Shown piece by piece: positions 26,306-35,060 of a DNA stretch of 64,000 nt. The stretch covers positions 868,001 to 932,000 of the forward strand of contig NZ_JAHRYQ010000001.1 in NCBI RefSeq assembly GCF_020622065.1, written 5' to 3'. Under the pieces are notes generated by a model, which worked only from the letters and a program-made list of their open reading frames with translations, was not told where the DNA came from and made no database searches. Source of the stretch: Geothrix sp. (lineage in GTDB: Bacteria; Acidobacteriota; Holophagae; Holophagales; Holophagaceae). Numbering within the stretch: the stretch's first letter is position 1; each line of letters opens with the position of its first letter. The position numbers and the translations under genes were made by a program.

Positions 26306-28345
26306 GTGAGCGGAAATTCTCAGTCAACTCCACGCGTAGCGGCCATCGTGGGTCCCTACCTCTCTGGAAAGACCTCCTTGATGGAGAGCCTTCTCTTCGC
26401 GGCGGGTGCGCTGCCGCGCAAGGGTTCCGTCAAGGAGGGGAATACCGTGGGTGATGCCTCCATGGAGGCCAAGGCGCGCCAGATGAGCGTGGAGGCCAGC
26501 CTGGCCTCGTGCGAGTTCCAGGGTGAGGCCTGGACCCTCATCGACTGCCCCGGCTCCGTGGAGTTCCGCCAGGAGACGGTGCACGCGCTCATGGCCGCCG
26601 ACATCGCCGTGGTGGTCTGCGATCCCGATCCGGCCCGGGCCCTCATGGCCGCGCCCGCCCTGAAGTTCCTCGACGATCACCAGATCCCCCATGTGGTCTT
26701 CATCAACAAGATGGAGGCCCCCGGCAGCGCGGGGAAGCTCAAGGATGCCCTCAACGCCCTACAGATCATCTCGGAGCGGCCGCTGGTCCTGGTGGAGGTC
26801 CCCATCCGCGAGGGCGACCAGGTCACGGGCTATGTCGATCTCATCAGCGAGCACGCCTATCGGTACGAGGCCGACAAGGATGCGGACCTCCTGCAGATGC
26901 CCGAGTCCGTGCTGCCCGAGGAACGGGAGGCCCGCCAGCAGATGCTGGAGAAGCTGGCCGACTTCGACGACCACCTCATGGAGGAGTTGCTCAGCGACAT
27001 GGTGCCGACGCTGGAGGAGGTCGCGGAGGACATGGCCAAGGATGTGCGTGACGACCTGCTGGTGCCGGTCTTCTTCGGCTCCGCCGACAAGGATGCTGGC
27101 GTCCGGCGGCTCTTCCAGGCCCTCTGCGAGGAAGCTCCCCGGGTGGACGCCACGGCCAAGCGCCTGGGCCTTCCCGAAGGCAAGGACACCCTGGTGCAGG
27201 TGTTCAAGACCGTCCACGCCCAGCATGTGGGCAAGCTCAGCATCTCCCGCGTGTGGCGCGGCGAAGTGGCCGATGGCACTTCCCTGGCCGGCAATCGGGT
27301 GAGCGGCATCAACAAGCTGTTCGGCGCCCAGCAGGTCAAGCAGCAGAAGGCCTCGGCGGGTGAGGTGGTGGCCCTGGGCCGCATGGATGAGGTGAAGACC
27401 AGCGAGGCCCTCACGCCTTCCGCCAAGGTTGAGCTGGCTTGGCCGGAACCCCTCCAGCCCATGCTGGCCCTCAGCCTGCACACCACCAAGAGCGGTGACG
27501 ATGTGAAGCTCTCCCTTGCGCTGCAGAAGCTTTGCGAGGAGGACGCCTCCCTGCAGGTGGAGCAGAACGCCGAAACCCAGGAACGCATCCTCTGGGGCCA
27601 GGGCGAAGTGCACCTCAAGTGCGCCCTGGACCGCCTCAAGAGCCGCTTCGGCCTCGATGTCCAGCAGCATCCGCCCATGGTCCCCTACCGGGAGACCTTC
27701 ACGAAAGCCGCCAAGGTCCACGGCCGCCACAAGCACCAGACCGGTGGCCACGGCCAGTTCGGCGATGTGTGGCTGGAGATCAAGCCCCTTCCGCGCGGCA
27801 CCGGCTTCCAGTTCGAGGAGCGCATCGTGGGCGGGGTGGTGCCCAAGAACTTCTTCGGCGCCGTCGAGCACGGCGTGGTGGAGTGGATGAAGCGGGGTCC
27901 CCTGGGCTTCCCGGTCGTGGACATTCATGTGGCCCTGGTGGACGGCAGCTACCACACCGTGGACAGCTCCGACATGGCCTTCAAGACCGCCGCCCGCATT
28001 GGCATGACCGAGGCCGCTCCCGTCTGCCATCCCGTGCTGCTGGAGCCCATCTCCGAAGTCCACATCAGCGTCCCCAGCGAGTTCACGCCCAAGGCCCAGC
28101 GACTGGTCACGGGAAGGCGCGGCGGCCAGGTCCTCGGCTTCGACGCCAAACCGGGCTGGAACGGCTGGGATGTGGTCTCCGCCTACATCCCCCAGGCCGA
28201 GATGAGCGATGTCATCGTGGAACTCCGCAGCCTCACCATGGGCGTCGGCTCCTTCACCTGGGCCTTCCACCACCTGCAGGAACTCGTGGGCCGCGACGCC
28301 GACAAGGTGGTCGAGGCGCGGAAACAGGCGAAGGCCACGGCCTAG
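26306..28345 (+). CDS. EF-G-like translational GTPase (divergent paralogue)
   Basis: This protein of about 679 residues starts from GTG 26306, five bases after AGGAGG. The GTPase domain is divergent: G1 is GPYLSGKTS instead of GHVDHGKTT-like, G3 is DCPG and G4 is NKME. Domains II-V follow, with GQGEVHLKCALDRLKSRFGL in domain III, KHQTGGHGQFGDVWLEI in domain IV and EPISEVHISVPSEFTPKAQ in domain V. It belongs to the EF-G-like subgroup of bacterial paralogues whose role is not well defined. It is not next to rpsL/rpsG/tufA, so it is not the str-operon fusA. A strong hairpin pair follows its stop. Confidence 0.85.
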   Translation: MSGNSQSTPRVAAIVGPYLSGKTSLMESLLFAAGALPRKGSVKEGNTVGDASMEAKARQMSVEASLASCEFQGEAWTLIDCPGSVEFRQETVHALMAADIAVVVCDPDPARALMAAPALKFLDDHQIPHVVFINKMEAPGSAGKLKDALNALQIISERPLVLVEVPIREGDQVTGYVDLISEHAYRYEADKDADLLQMPESVLPEEREARQQMLEKLADFDDHLMEELLSDMVPTLEEVAEDMAKDVRDDLLVPVFFGSADKDAGVRRLFQALCEEAPRVDATAKRLGLPEGKDTLVQVFKTVHAQHVGKLSISRVWRGEVADGTSLAGNRVSGINKLFGAQQVKQQKASAGEVVALGRMDEVKTSEALTPSAKVELAWPEPLQPMLALSLHTTKSGDDVKLSLALQKLCEEDASLQVEQNAETQERILWGQGEVHLKCALDRLKSRFGLDVQQHPPMVPYRETFTKAAKVHGRHKHQTGGHGQFGDVWLEIKPLPRGTGFQFEERIVGGVVPKNFFGAVEHGVVEWMKRGPLGFPVVDIHVALVDGSYHTVDSSDMAFKTAARIGMTEAAPVCHPVLLEPISEVHISVPSEFTPKAQRLVTGRRGGQVLGFDAKPGWNGWDVVSAYIPQAEMSDVIVELRSLTMGVGSFTWAFHHLQELVGRDADKVVEARKQAKATA

Positions 28346-28353
28346 TTGTTTCT

Positions 28354-28437
28354 CCGGGGGTGTTCGCGCCGCGGTGCTGCGCGAACACCCCCGGGACCCC
28401 CGCGAACGAGCCCGGCCGAGCCGGGCTCGTTCTTTGG
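28354..28437 (+). terminator. Double-hairpin terminator after the EF-G-like gene
   Basis: A perfect 16 bp stem (28354-28369 with 28379-28394; CCGGGGGTGTTCGCGC on the left) is followed by ACCCCCGCG. A second 12 bp stem, AACGAGCCCGGC-CGA-GCCGGGCTCGTT (28405-28431), comes next, then CTTT. The same two-part layout recurs after secDF at 38283-38352. Confidence 0.75.
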
Positions 28438-28510
28438 TCTCCGCGCCTAGTCCACCGAGGCCCTGGCCCCAGGCGGGCCGGAGAATAGGAAAAGCCATAA
28501 TTCCTTCGCA

Positions 28511-30040
28511 ATGAGACAATCTATCTCCGGATTCCCCAGGGACTCCGGAGCATGGAGTGTCCCCTTGGCCCAGAAAGGCGTACAGATCATCGCGGTAGAG
28601 CCCGGCAGCCTGGCCGAGGAGGCTGGGATCCGCCCGGGGGACACCCTGCTGGAGATCCATGGCGAGGCGGTGCTGGACCAGCTGAACTACCAGTTCCTCA
28701 TCACCCGGGAAGACGAGGCGGAACTGCTCGTCCAGCGGCCGGACGGCAGCTCGTTCAAGGCCTTCGTGGAGAACGGCGGCGAGGGCATCGGGGTGGACCT
28801 GGCCCAGGACGAGGTGAAGGTCTGCAAGCAGAATTGCGTCTTCTGCTTCGTGCACCAGATGCCCAAGGGCTTCCGCAAGTCTCTCTATTTGAAGGACGAG
28901 GATGTTCGCCTTTCCTTCCTCTACGGCCACTTCACGACCCTGTCGAGCAGCGATGACGCGGAGCTGGATCGCATCGTGCGCGAGCGCCTGAGCCCCATCC
29001 ATGTGTCGGTCCACGCCACGGATCCCGCGGCTCGCGTGAAGGTGGTGGGCAATCCCCGGGAGGGCGACATCCTCCGCAAGATCGACCGTCTGCTGGAGGG
29101 CGGCATCGATGTCCACACCCAGGCCGTGGTGGCGCCGGGGCTCAACGACGGAGCCATCTGGCAGCAGACCGTGGACGACCTCTGGTCCCGCCATCGTGTG
29201 GGGCGGGGCAGCGTGCTGAGCCTGTCCTGCGTGCCCGTGGGCCTCACGACCCACCGGGAGCACCTGCCTTCGGTGCAGGATGTGGACGCGGCTTTCGCCC
29301 GGGATTGGGTGGCCCGCTGGACGCCGGAGGTGCGGAAGTACGCCAAGGCCAGCGATGGGGAGCCGTGGCTGCTGCTGGCGGACGAATGGTTCACCCGGGC
29401 GGGCATCGAGGTGCCGGGCCGTGCCTTCTACTCGAAATCCTGGGCCCAGTTGGAAAACGGCGTGGGCCTGGTGCGCCGCTTCCTGGAGCATAGCCGCCGC
29501 TTCATCAAGAGCCCCCGGGCGAAGGGGTTCGCCGGCCGCCGGGTGCTGCTGCTGACGGGGTCGAGCTTTGCGCCCACGCTCTCCCGCGTGGCCACCGACC
29601 TGAACCGGGCCGTGGGCAGCCACCTGCGCGTGGTGCCCGCCCAGAACTTCAGCTTCGGCGACAGCGTCACCGTGGCGGGTCTGCTCTGCGGCGAGGATCT
29701 GAAGTACGCGGCCCACGCCGACCGCGAGGCCAAGGGAGGTTCCGGCTGGGTGGATGCCGTGGTGGTGCCCTCCGCCAGCCTGCGGACCCACACCGGCCCC
29801 ACCGATCAGTACACCCTGCGGGGCGCCGTGGTGCGGGAGGAGGGCACCTTCCTGGACGACCTGACCCTGCCCCAGCTGGCGGCGGAGCTCGGGGTGCCCA
29901 CGGTCCCCAGCGGCGCCAACCTGTCCCACCTGCTGGATCACCTGGAGGCCGCGGACCGCGGTGCCTTCCGGGGAGGAGCGCTCCAGTCCGCCTTCCACGC
30001 CGCGGGCCTGAACCTTCCCCAGGGCGCGTACAACCCCTGA
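28511..30040 (+). CDS. DUF512 family protein: PDZ domain plus CxxxCxxC Fe-S/radical-SAM-like domain
   Basis: This is a 509-residue protein. Residues about 15-85 are a PDZ domain (VQIIAVEPGSLAEEAGIRPG). It continues with CKQNCVFCFVHQMPKGFRKSL, a CxxxCxxC cluster like the radical SAM motif, and an HVSVHATDP segment. The C-terminal region contains LLLTGSSFAPTLSRV and NFSFGDSVTVAGLLCGEDL. This matches the DUF512 family, annotated as putative Fe-S oxidoreductases and known in cyanobacteria, clostridia and acidobacteria. The reaction is unknown. Its neighbours give no clue. The start at 28511 lacks a clear ribosome site. Confidence 0.8.
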   Translation: MRQSISGFPRDSGAWSVPLAQKGVQIIAVEPGSLAEEAGIRPGDTLLEIHGEAVLDQLNYQFLITREDEAELLVQRPDGSSFKAFVENGGEGIGVDLAQDEVKVCKQNCVFCFVHQMPKGFRKSLYLKDEDVRLSFLYGHFTTLSSSDDAELDRIVRERLSPIHVSVHATDPAARVKVVGNPREGDILRKIDRLLEGGIDVHTQAVVAPGLNDGAIWQQTVDDLWSRHRVGRGSVLSLSCVPVGLTTHREHLPSVQDVDAAFARDWVARWTPEVRKYAKASDGEPWLLLADEWFTRAGIEVPGRAFYSKSWAQLENGVGLVRRFLEHSRRFIKSPRAKGFAGRRVLLLTGSSFAPTLSRVATDLNRAVGSHLRVVPAQNFSFGDSVTVAGLLCGEDLKYAAHADREAKGGSGWVDAVVVPSASLRTHTGPTDQYTLRGAVVREEGTFLDDLTLPQLAAELGVPTVPSGANLSHLLDHLEAADRGAFRGGALQSAFHAAGLNLPQGAYNP

Positions 30041-30064
30041 CCTGAAGGCGGCATTCGCGGCAGG

Positions 30065-30970
30065 ATGGAGGACATGCCCGCCGCCACCGCCGCCCTGTCC
30101 CGCCGCCGCCTGATGGCCCGGGTGGAATTGGCGGGTTCCGCCGTCTGCTTCGGGCTCATGGCCATTCTCGCGCGGAAGCTCACGCTGCCCGGGGCGGGGT
30201 TCACGGCGGGGCACCTGGCCGTGCTGCGCTTCGTGGTGGGGGCCCTCGTGAGCCTCGCGGCCTTCCGGCTGCTGCCGGGCCTCTACTGGCCCAGCAACTA
30301 CCGGCTGCTGGTGACCCGGGGCCTGTCCGGCGGCGCCGTGGTGGTGCTCTACTTCTACGCCCTGGCCCACATGCCCGCCGGCGAGGCGGGCATCCTCTAC
30401 AATGTCTTCCCGGTGATCGCGGTGGTGATGTCCCTGTTCCTCTTCCGGGAGCGCCCCACGATCCACCTCTGGCTGGCGGTGCTGGCGGCCTCCCTGGGTG
30501 TGGTGCTGGTCCTGGGGCAGGGCCATGCGGGACTGAGCCTGGGCAGGGGCGGGGTGGCGGCGCTGGCGGCGGCGGTCTTCGCGGCCACCAGCGCCAACGC
30601 GATCCGGGCGGCCCGGCACACGGAAAACGCGGCCACCATCTTTTTCTATTTCTGCCTGGCAGGCCTGCCCGTGGTGCTGCCCTTCGCCCTGGACCCCTGG
30701 CCCCGCCTGACGGGAGGCTTCGGCATCTGGGGCCTGGGGGTTCTGATGAGTCTCCTGGCCTACGGGGGGCAGCTCCTGATGTCGGAGGCCTACGGCACCT
30801 TGTCGGTGTCGGAGGCGGCAGTCTGGCTCCAGCTGCTGCCCATCGTCCAGTTCCTGCTGGCGGTGCCGCTGCTCGGCGAGCGCGCCACGGGCTTCGGCTT
30901 GGCTGGGGTGCTCATCACCGTCGCTGGCGTGGCCTACGGCACCGCCTTTGGCCACCGGCGACGGGCATGA
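30065..30970 (+). CDS. EamA/DMT family transporter
   Basis: This is a 301-residue membrane protein with about ten helices in two EamA repeats (ELAGSAVCFGLMAILARKLT; AEAGILYNVFPVIAVVMSLF; LQLLPIVQFLLAVPLLGERA). It probably exports a metabolite; the substrate is unknown. It follows the DUF512 gene by 24 bases and ends at a bidirectional terminator shared with exbD. Start is at ATG 30065, or at ATG 30074. Confidence 0.85.
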   Translation: MEDMPAATAALSRRRLMARVELAGSAVCFGLMAILARKLTLPGAGFTAGHLAVLRFVVGALVSLAAFRLLPGLYWPSNYRLLVTRGLSGGAVVVLYFYALAHMPAGEAGILYNVFPVIAVVMSLFLFRERPTIHLWLAVLAASLGVVLVLGQGHAGLSLGRGGVAALAAAVFAATSANAIRAARHTENAATIFFYFCLAGLPVVLPFALDPWPRLTGGFGIWGLGVLMSLLAYGGQLLMSEAYGTLSVSEAAVWLQLLPIVQFLLAVPLLGERATGFGLAGVLITVAGVAYGTAFGHRRRA

Positions 30971-30997
30971 AAAAGGGCCCCGTTCGGGGCCCTTTTT
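30970..30997. terminator. Bidirectional intrinsic terminator
   Basis: AAAAAGGGCCCC-GTTC-GGGGCCCTTTTT is a perfect 12 bp stem with A and T runs on the two sides. It serves the EamA gene on the + strand and the tonB-exb operon on the - strand. Confidence 0.9.
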
Positions 30998-31013
30998 CAT
31001 CGTCGAATTCGTT

Positions 31014-31514
31014 CTAGCTGACCGGCGCGGTGGCAGCGGCGGCCCGGCGCTTCAGGGAGACGGCCACTTTCACATCGCCGCCATCCTGGCCCTGGAACTT
31101 GTCGAGCTGTTCCAGAGACTTCTTCTTGGCCGAGTCCGATGCCACGCGGATGGCATCGAGCACATCCACCATGACCTGGTACTTCACATCCTCGTCCACC
31201 TTCAGGAAGACCTTCCGGTAGTTGAGGGGCTGGAGCATGACCGCGTCGGGGAGCTTGGCCTTGATGCCCTCGGCGTCGATCTTCTCGGACTGGAGCATGA
31301 GCGATCCGTCCTGATCCACCTGGATCAGGATGTTGTTCGGATCGGGCTTGGGGGGGGCCGAGGTCACCTGGACCTGGGGAACCACCACCTTCATGGCCCT
31401 GCTGAGGCCGGGCACCATCACGATGAACACGATCAGGAGCACCAGCACAATGTCGATCAGGGGGGTGACATTGATATCGGTTTTGGCTTTGCCCTTGGCA
31501 CCACCGGCGTCCAT
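31014..31514 (-). CDS. exbD: ExbD/TolR family protein (second copy)
   Basis: This is a 166-residue protein with a single N-terminal membrane helix (DIVLVLLIVFIVMVPGLS), the family-typical TDINVTPLIDIVLVLLI with the conserved Asp, and a periplasmic domain. The C-terminus has an Ala-rich tail. It forms the proton-channel complex with ExbB. It starts one base inside the stop of the first exbD (TAATG overlap), so translation is coupled. Confidence 0.9.
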   Translation of the reverse strand: MDAGGAKGKAKTDINVTPLIDIVLVLLIVFIVMVPGLSRAMKVVVPQVQVTSAPPKPDPNNILIQVDQDGSLMLQSEKIDAEGIKAKLPDAVMLQPLNYRKVFLKVDEDVKYQVMVDVLDAIRVASDSAKKKSLEQLDKFQGQDGGDVKVAVSLKRRAAAATAPVS

Positions 31515-32014
31515 TACTTGCCCCCTTCCGGCTTCTTGTCCGTGTCCTTGACTTCGCTGGTCACGATGGAGGCCTCATCGGCGCCACCTTTCCGGCAGGA
31601 CTGGAACAGATCGTTGATGTACTTGAAGGGAAGGTCGGCATCGGCCTTGACGAACACCCGCTTGTCGTTCAACTGGGAGACATTGCGGTTGATGTAGTCT
31701 TCGAGCTTCTGGCGTTCGGCTTCGTTGTTGATGAAGAACCGCTCGTCCTTGGCTTCTCTGTCGTCGATGGTCACGGCGCCGGGGCCGATCACTTCATATT
31801 TGGCGTTGCGCTTGGAGGCCAGCATCAGGGTGAGGTACTTGGCACCCTGGTCCTTCTCCACCTTCGGGCTGTGCTTGGAGAGCGGCAGCTTCACGCTGTC
31901 GTTCACGGCGGGCGTGATCACGATGAAGATGATCAGCAGCACGAGCACGATGTCCACGAGGGGCGTGACATTGATGTCGGACTTCATCCCACCCTTGGAA
32001 CCACCTGCATCCAT
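31514..32014 (-). CDS. exbD: ExbD/TolR family protein (first copy)
   Basis: This 166-residue protein begins MDAGGSKGGMKSDINVTPLV, nearly identical at the N-terminus to the second ExbD but diverging in the periplasmic part. The membrane helix is VLVLLIIFIVITPAV with the conserved Asp before it. Paired, non-identical ExbDs are common in TonB operons of acidobacteria and deltaproteobacteria and may form a heteromer. It lies 60 bases after exbB. Confidence 0.92.
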   Translation of the reverse strand: MDAGGSKGGMKSDINVTPLVDIVLVLLIIFIVITPAVNDSVKLPLSKHSPKVEKDQGAKYLTLMLASKRNAKYEVIGPGAVTIDDREAKDERFFINNEAERQKLEDYINRNVSQLNDKRVFVKADADLPFKYINDLFQSCRKGGADEASIVTSEVKDTDKKPEGGK

Positions 32015-32074
32015 GGTGTGTTCTCCTCAGAAAATCGCCCGGGAGCTTGCGCCCCCGGGCGGGGGTGGAAAAAC

Positions 32075-32797
32075 CTAGCTCTGGCTCTCGCGGCGGATGA
32101 ACTCGTCGATCATCTGGGAAGCCGCGTTGTTGATGTTGGTGACGACCACATCCTGCTTGGTGGTCAGCAGGTTGTAGATCCACACGGCCGGGATGGCGAC
32201 GAACAGGCCGAGCGCGGTGGTGGCCAGGGCCTCACCGATGGAGCCAGCCAGGGCGTTGATGTCGCCGGCGCCCTTGGTCTTCAGGTCGGAGAAGACCTTG
32301 ATGATGCCGATCACGGTGCCGAGCAGGCCGATGAAGGGGGCCAGCGCGCCGATGGTGCCCAGGCCGCTCATGCCCTTCTTGAGGAGCTCGACGACCTCGG
32401 CGGTGCCGCGCTGGATGGCACGCTCCACGGGCTGGATGGCGTCGTGGTTGGGATTCATGGTCTTGAGCTGCTTCTCGTACTGGAAGATGTCCAGGCCGTG
32501 CTTGAGCACGAGGGCGATGTGGCTCTTGTTGTGGGTGGTCGCGGCGCGCTTGGCGGCCTCGAAATCACCGCGGCGGAGGGTGTCCATGAAGAGCTTGAGG
32601 AACTTGTCGGAGGCCTGCTTGCTCTGGGCGTAGGTCACGAAGCGCTCGATGGCGACATAGATCTGGTACGCCATCAGGATGAAGAGGACGGTGATGATGA
32701 ACTTGTTGGCGATGGAAGCCGCGCGCCAGATTTCAGCGGCGGAGAAGGCGTCGGCGCCGCCTTCGGCGAGCATCAGGGGAGCGAAAAGCAGGTTCAT
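32075..32797 (-). CDS. exbB: MotA/TolQ/ExbB proton-channel family protein
   Basis: This is a 240-residue inner-membrane protein with three helices. A first helix near residue 35 (FIITVLFILMAYQIYVAIER) is followed by a cytoplasmic region and a helix pair with GLGTIGALAPFIGLLGTVIGII and ALATTALGLFVAIPAVWIYN, the classic ExbB/TolQ motifs. Together with ExbD it converts proton motive force into TonB motion. It is 49 bases downstream of tonB. Confidence 0.93.
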   Translation of the reverse strand: MNLLFAPLMLAEGGADAFSAAEIWRAASIANKFIITVLFILMAYQIYVAIERFVTYAQSKQASDKFLKLFMDTLRRGDFEAAKRAATTHNKSHIALVLKHGLDIFQYEKQLKTMNPNHDAIQPVERAIQRGTAEVVELLKKGMSGLGTIGALAPFIGLLGTVIGIIKVFSDLKTKGAGDINALAGSIGEALATTALGLFVAIPAVWIYNLLTTKQDVVVTNINNAASQMIDEFIRRESQS

Positions 32798-32846
32798 GAG
32801 AGTTCCTTATGGGAGGAAGAGTGAGTGGCGTGGGAAGGAGTGCGGA

Positions 32847-33647
32847 CTACTTCAGCCGGAAAGGCATCGTCAGCTTGAAGCGGGCGTACTGAGGGGTGCC
32901 GTTCAGAAGGGCCGGTTCGAACTTCCACTGCATGGCATAGGCCTCGGCAGTGGGACGGAGCTGGGGAGGACCTTCCTTCGCAGCGGCCGAAGTCGGAATC
33001 CCATCGGGACCCACCACGATCTCCACGACCACCGTGCCCTGGATCTTGGCGATCTTGGCGAGGGGCGGATAGGGCGGGGCGGGGGGCTGGTACTTCACCT
33101 TGATCTGGCTGAAGTCGAAGTCCACCACCTTGCCGGTGCCGCCGACCACGCCACCGACCACGCCACCGACCACACCGCCGATGACGCCGCCGGGAACACC
33201 GCCGGGGACGCCGCCGGGGACGCCGCCAAGGGAGTGATCCTGCTTGGGGAGCTCCTTCGGCGCCTGCTCAGGCACCACTTCCTGGCGCGGGTCGATGGGG
33301 GTCGAATCCACCTTGGCGGATGACACGGCCATCGGAGGCGGCGGCGGCGGCGGCGGCGGAGGCGGCGGAGGAGGAGGCGGGGGAGCCGCAGCATCAGCCT
33401 GCTCTGCGAGGTCGATGCCCACGGTCTTGATCACCTTCTTGCCGGTCTCCGTGTGCTTGGCCAGCTGGAAAGCCACGAAGCCGAACAGGGCGTACATGGC
33501 CACCGTCGTGGGGATGGTGACCAGGGGATTGCCCCGCCGGATGGCGTCGTTCCCGGCGGCGAGGGAGGATTTGTAGACAGCATCCTCCAGCGTCTCCACA
33601 GGAGCAGCCGACTTGGCGGGAACAGGTTTCTGGGGATCTTTGCTCAT
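32847..33647 (-). CDS. tonB: TonB energy-transducing protein with Pro17 tract and Gly repeats
   Basis: This 266-residue protein starts from ATG 33647, six bases after GGGAG. Layout: a cytoplasmic N-terminus, a membrane helix about residues 43-60 (TTVAMYALFGFVAFQLAKH), then 17 consecutive prolines (33333-33383). About 30 residues of GGVPGG/GGVVGG-type repeats follow, then a TonB C-terminal domain (YPPLAKIAKIQGTVVVEIVVG, then AYAMQWKFEPAL and a PQYARFKLTMPF end). It spans the periplasm to energise outer-membrane receptors. The Gly-rich block is unusual next to the normal Pro/Lys spacer. It is first in the tonB-exbB-exbD-exbD operon. Confidence 0.9.
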   Translation of the reverse strand: MSKDPQKPVPAKSAAPVETLEDAVYKSSLAAGNDAIRRGNPLVTIPTTVAMYALFGFVAFQLAKHTETGKKVIKTVGIDLAEQADAAAPPPPPPPPPPPPPPPPPMAVSSAKVDSTPIDPRQEVVPEQAPKELPKQDHSLGGVPGGVPGGVPGGVIGGVVGGVVGGVVGGTGKVVDFDFSQIKVKYQPPAPPYPPLAKIAKIQGTVVVEIVVGPDGIPTSAAAKEGPPQLRPTAEAYAMQWKFEPALLNGTPQYARFKLTMPFRLK

Positions 33648-33754
33648 GCGACTCCCTTGAAAGATCCAGGGGAAAAAACAGCGAGCCGATACGACGGGAA
33701 CATCGAATCGGCCACCGAGAAATAGGGTAAAGAACTGGGACGAGCCCAACGGCT

Positions 33755-33783
33755 AAGATGGCAAAGGGTCGGCGGCAGGTCAA
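33755..33783 (-). promoter_or_regulatory. Possible sigma-70-type promoter for the tonB operon
   Basis: On the - strand TTGACC (33783-33778) and CATCTT (33760-33755) are separated by 17 bases, about 110 bases upstream of tonB. The -10 match is weak. The rest of the 264 bp divergent region to tgt holds a short palindrome CCGTA-AA-TACGG near 33810 and an AT-rich patch before tgt. Confidence 0.3.
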
Positions 33784-33911
33784 GCCCGGATAACGGGCGG
33801 AATACCCCGTAAATACGGCGTCCCCCGGTTTTTTACTGCCTACCGCGACACCTATCCACCCCCTCAAAGGATGGGATTGTTAATTTTTAGTAAGGAAGTC
33901 TGGTCCGCCCC

Positions 33912-35060
33912 ATGTCGAAAATCACAAGTCGCGATTTCTCATTCATCCCCGAAACGGGCGAGGCCCAGCGCCCCGCCAGGGCCGGCCGGTTCCTTACCTC
34001 TCATGGCGAGGTCCTGACCCCGGCCTTCATGCCGGTGGGCACCCAGGGCACCGTGAAGGGCATCACGCCGGTCCAGCTCCGGGAGATCGGCCCCCAGGTC
34101 ATTCTCGGGAACACCTACCACCTGGGCCTGCGGCCGGGAGACGCCCTGGTGGCCCAGCTGGGCGGCCTGCACCGCTTCATGGGCTGGGAGGGGCCCATCC
34201 TCACGGATTCCGGCGGTTTCCAGGTCTTTTCCCTGGCCTCCATGCGGAAGATGACGGAAGAAGGCGTCACCTTCCAGAGCCACATCGATGGCAGTCCCCA
34301 GTTCCTGTCGCCGGAACGGAGCATGGAGATCCAGCGCAACCTGGGTTCGGACATCTGCATGGCCTTGGACGAGTGCCCGCCCGGGCGCATGGAGCGCGCG
34401 AAGCTCGAGATCAGCATGGCCCGCACCACCCGCTGGCTGGCCCGCAGCCGGGCCGTGCCGCTGCAGCCCCACCAGGGCCTCTTCGCCATCAACCAGGGCG
34501 GCACCCACCTGGACCTGCGGCGCCGGCACCTGGCGGAGGCCCTGGAGCTCGATGCCGGGACTCCCTTCCAGGGCTTCGCGGTGGGCGGCCTCAGCGTGGG
34601 GGAGCCCAAGGCGGAGATGAACGCCGTGCTGGCGGAGTTCGTGACGGAGCTGCCGGCGGACCGCCCCCGCTACCTCATGGGCGTGGGCACGCCGGAGGAC
34701 CTGCTCTTCGGCATCGAACAGGGGGTGGACCTCTTCGATTGCGTGCTGCCCAGCCGCGAGGCCCGCCACGGCCGCATCCTCACCAGCCGGGGTCGGCTCA
34801 ACCTGAAGAACGCCCGCCACCGGGAGGGGGACCTGCCCCTGGATCCCGCCTGTTCCTGCTACACCTGCCGGACCTTCAGCCGGGCCTACCTGCACCACCT
34901 GTTCCGCTGCGGAGAGCTGCTGGGCTTCACGCTGAACACGATCCACAACCTGAGCTACACTGTGGGGCTCACCCGTGCCGCGCGGCAGGCCCTGCTGGAG
35001 AACCGTTTTCCAGCTTTCGCCCAGTCCGCGCGTTCCGGATGGATGACCGAGGAGCCCTGA
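33912..35060 (+). CDS. tgt: Queuine tRNA-ribosyltransferase
   Basis: This is a 382-residue TIM-barrel enzyme. Catalytic and binding features are LTDSGGFQVFSL (active-site Asp), LDECPPG, GFAVGGLSVGEPK and DCVLPSREARHGRILTSRG. The zinc site is formed by CSCYTCRTFSRAYLHHLF. It exchanges guanine-34 for preQ1 in tRNA-Asp/Asn/His/Tyr on the way to queuosine. It is the first gene of a tgt-yajC-secDF cluster, a conserved bacterial gene order. Confidence 0.96.
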   Translation: MSKITSRDFSFIPETGEAQRPARAGRFLTSHGEVLTPAFMPVGTQGTVKGITPVQLREIGPQVILGNTYHLGLRPGDALVAQLGGLHRFMGWEGPILTDSGGFQVFSLASMRKMTEEGVTFQSHIDGSPQFLSPERSMEIQRNLGSDICMALDECPPGRMERAKLEISMARTTRWLARSRAVPLQPHQGLFAINQGGTHLDLRRRHLAEALELDAGTPFQGFAVGGLSVGEPKAEMNAVLAEFVTELPADRPRYLMGVGTPEDLLFGIEQGVDLFDCVLPSREARHGRILTSRGRLNLKNARHREGDLPLDPACSCYTCRTFSRAYLHHLFRCGELLGFTLNTIHNLSYTVGLTRAARQALLENRFPAFAQSARSGWMTEEP

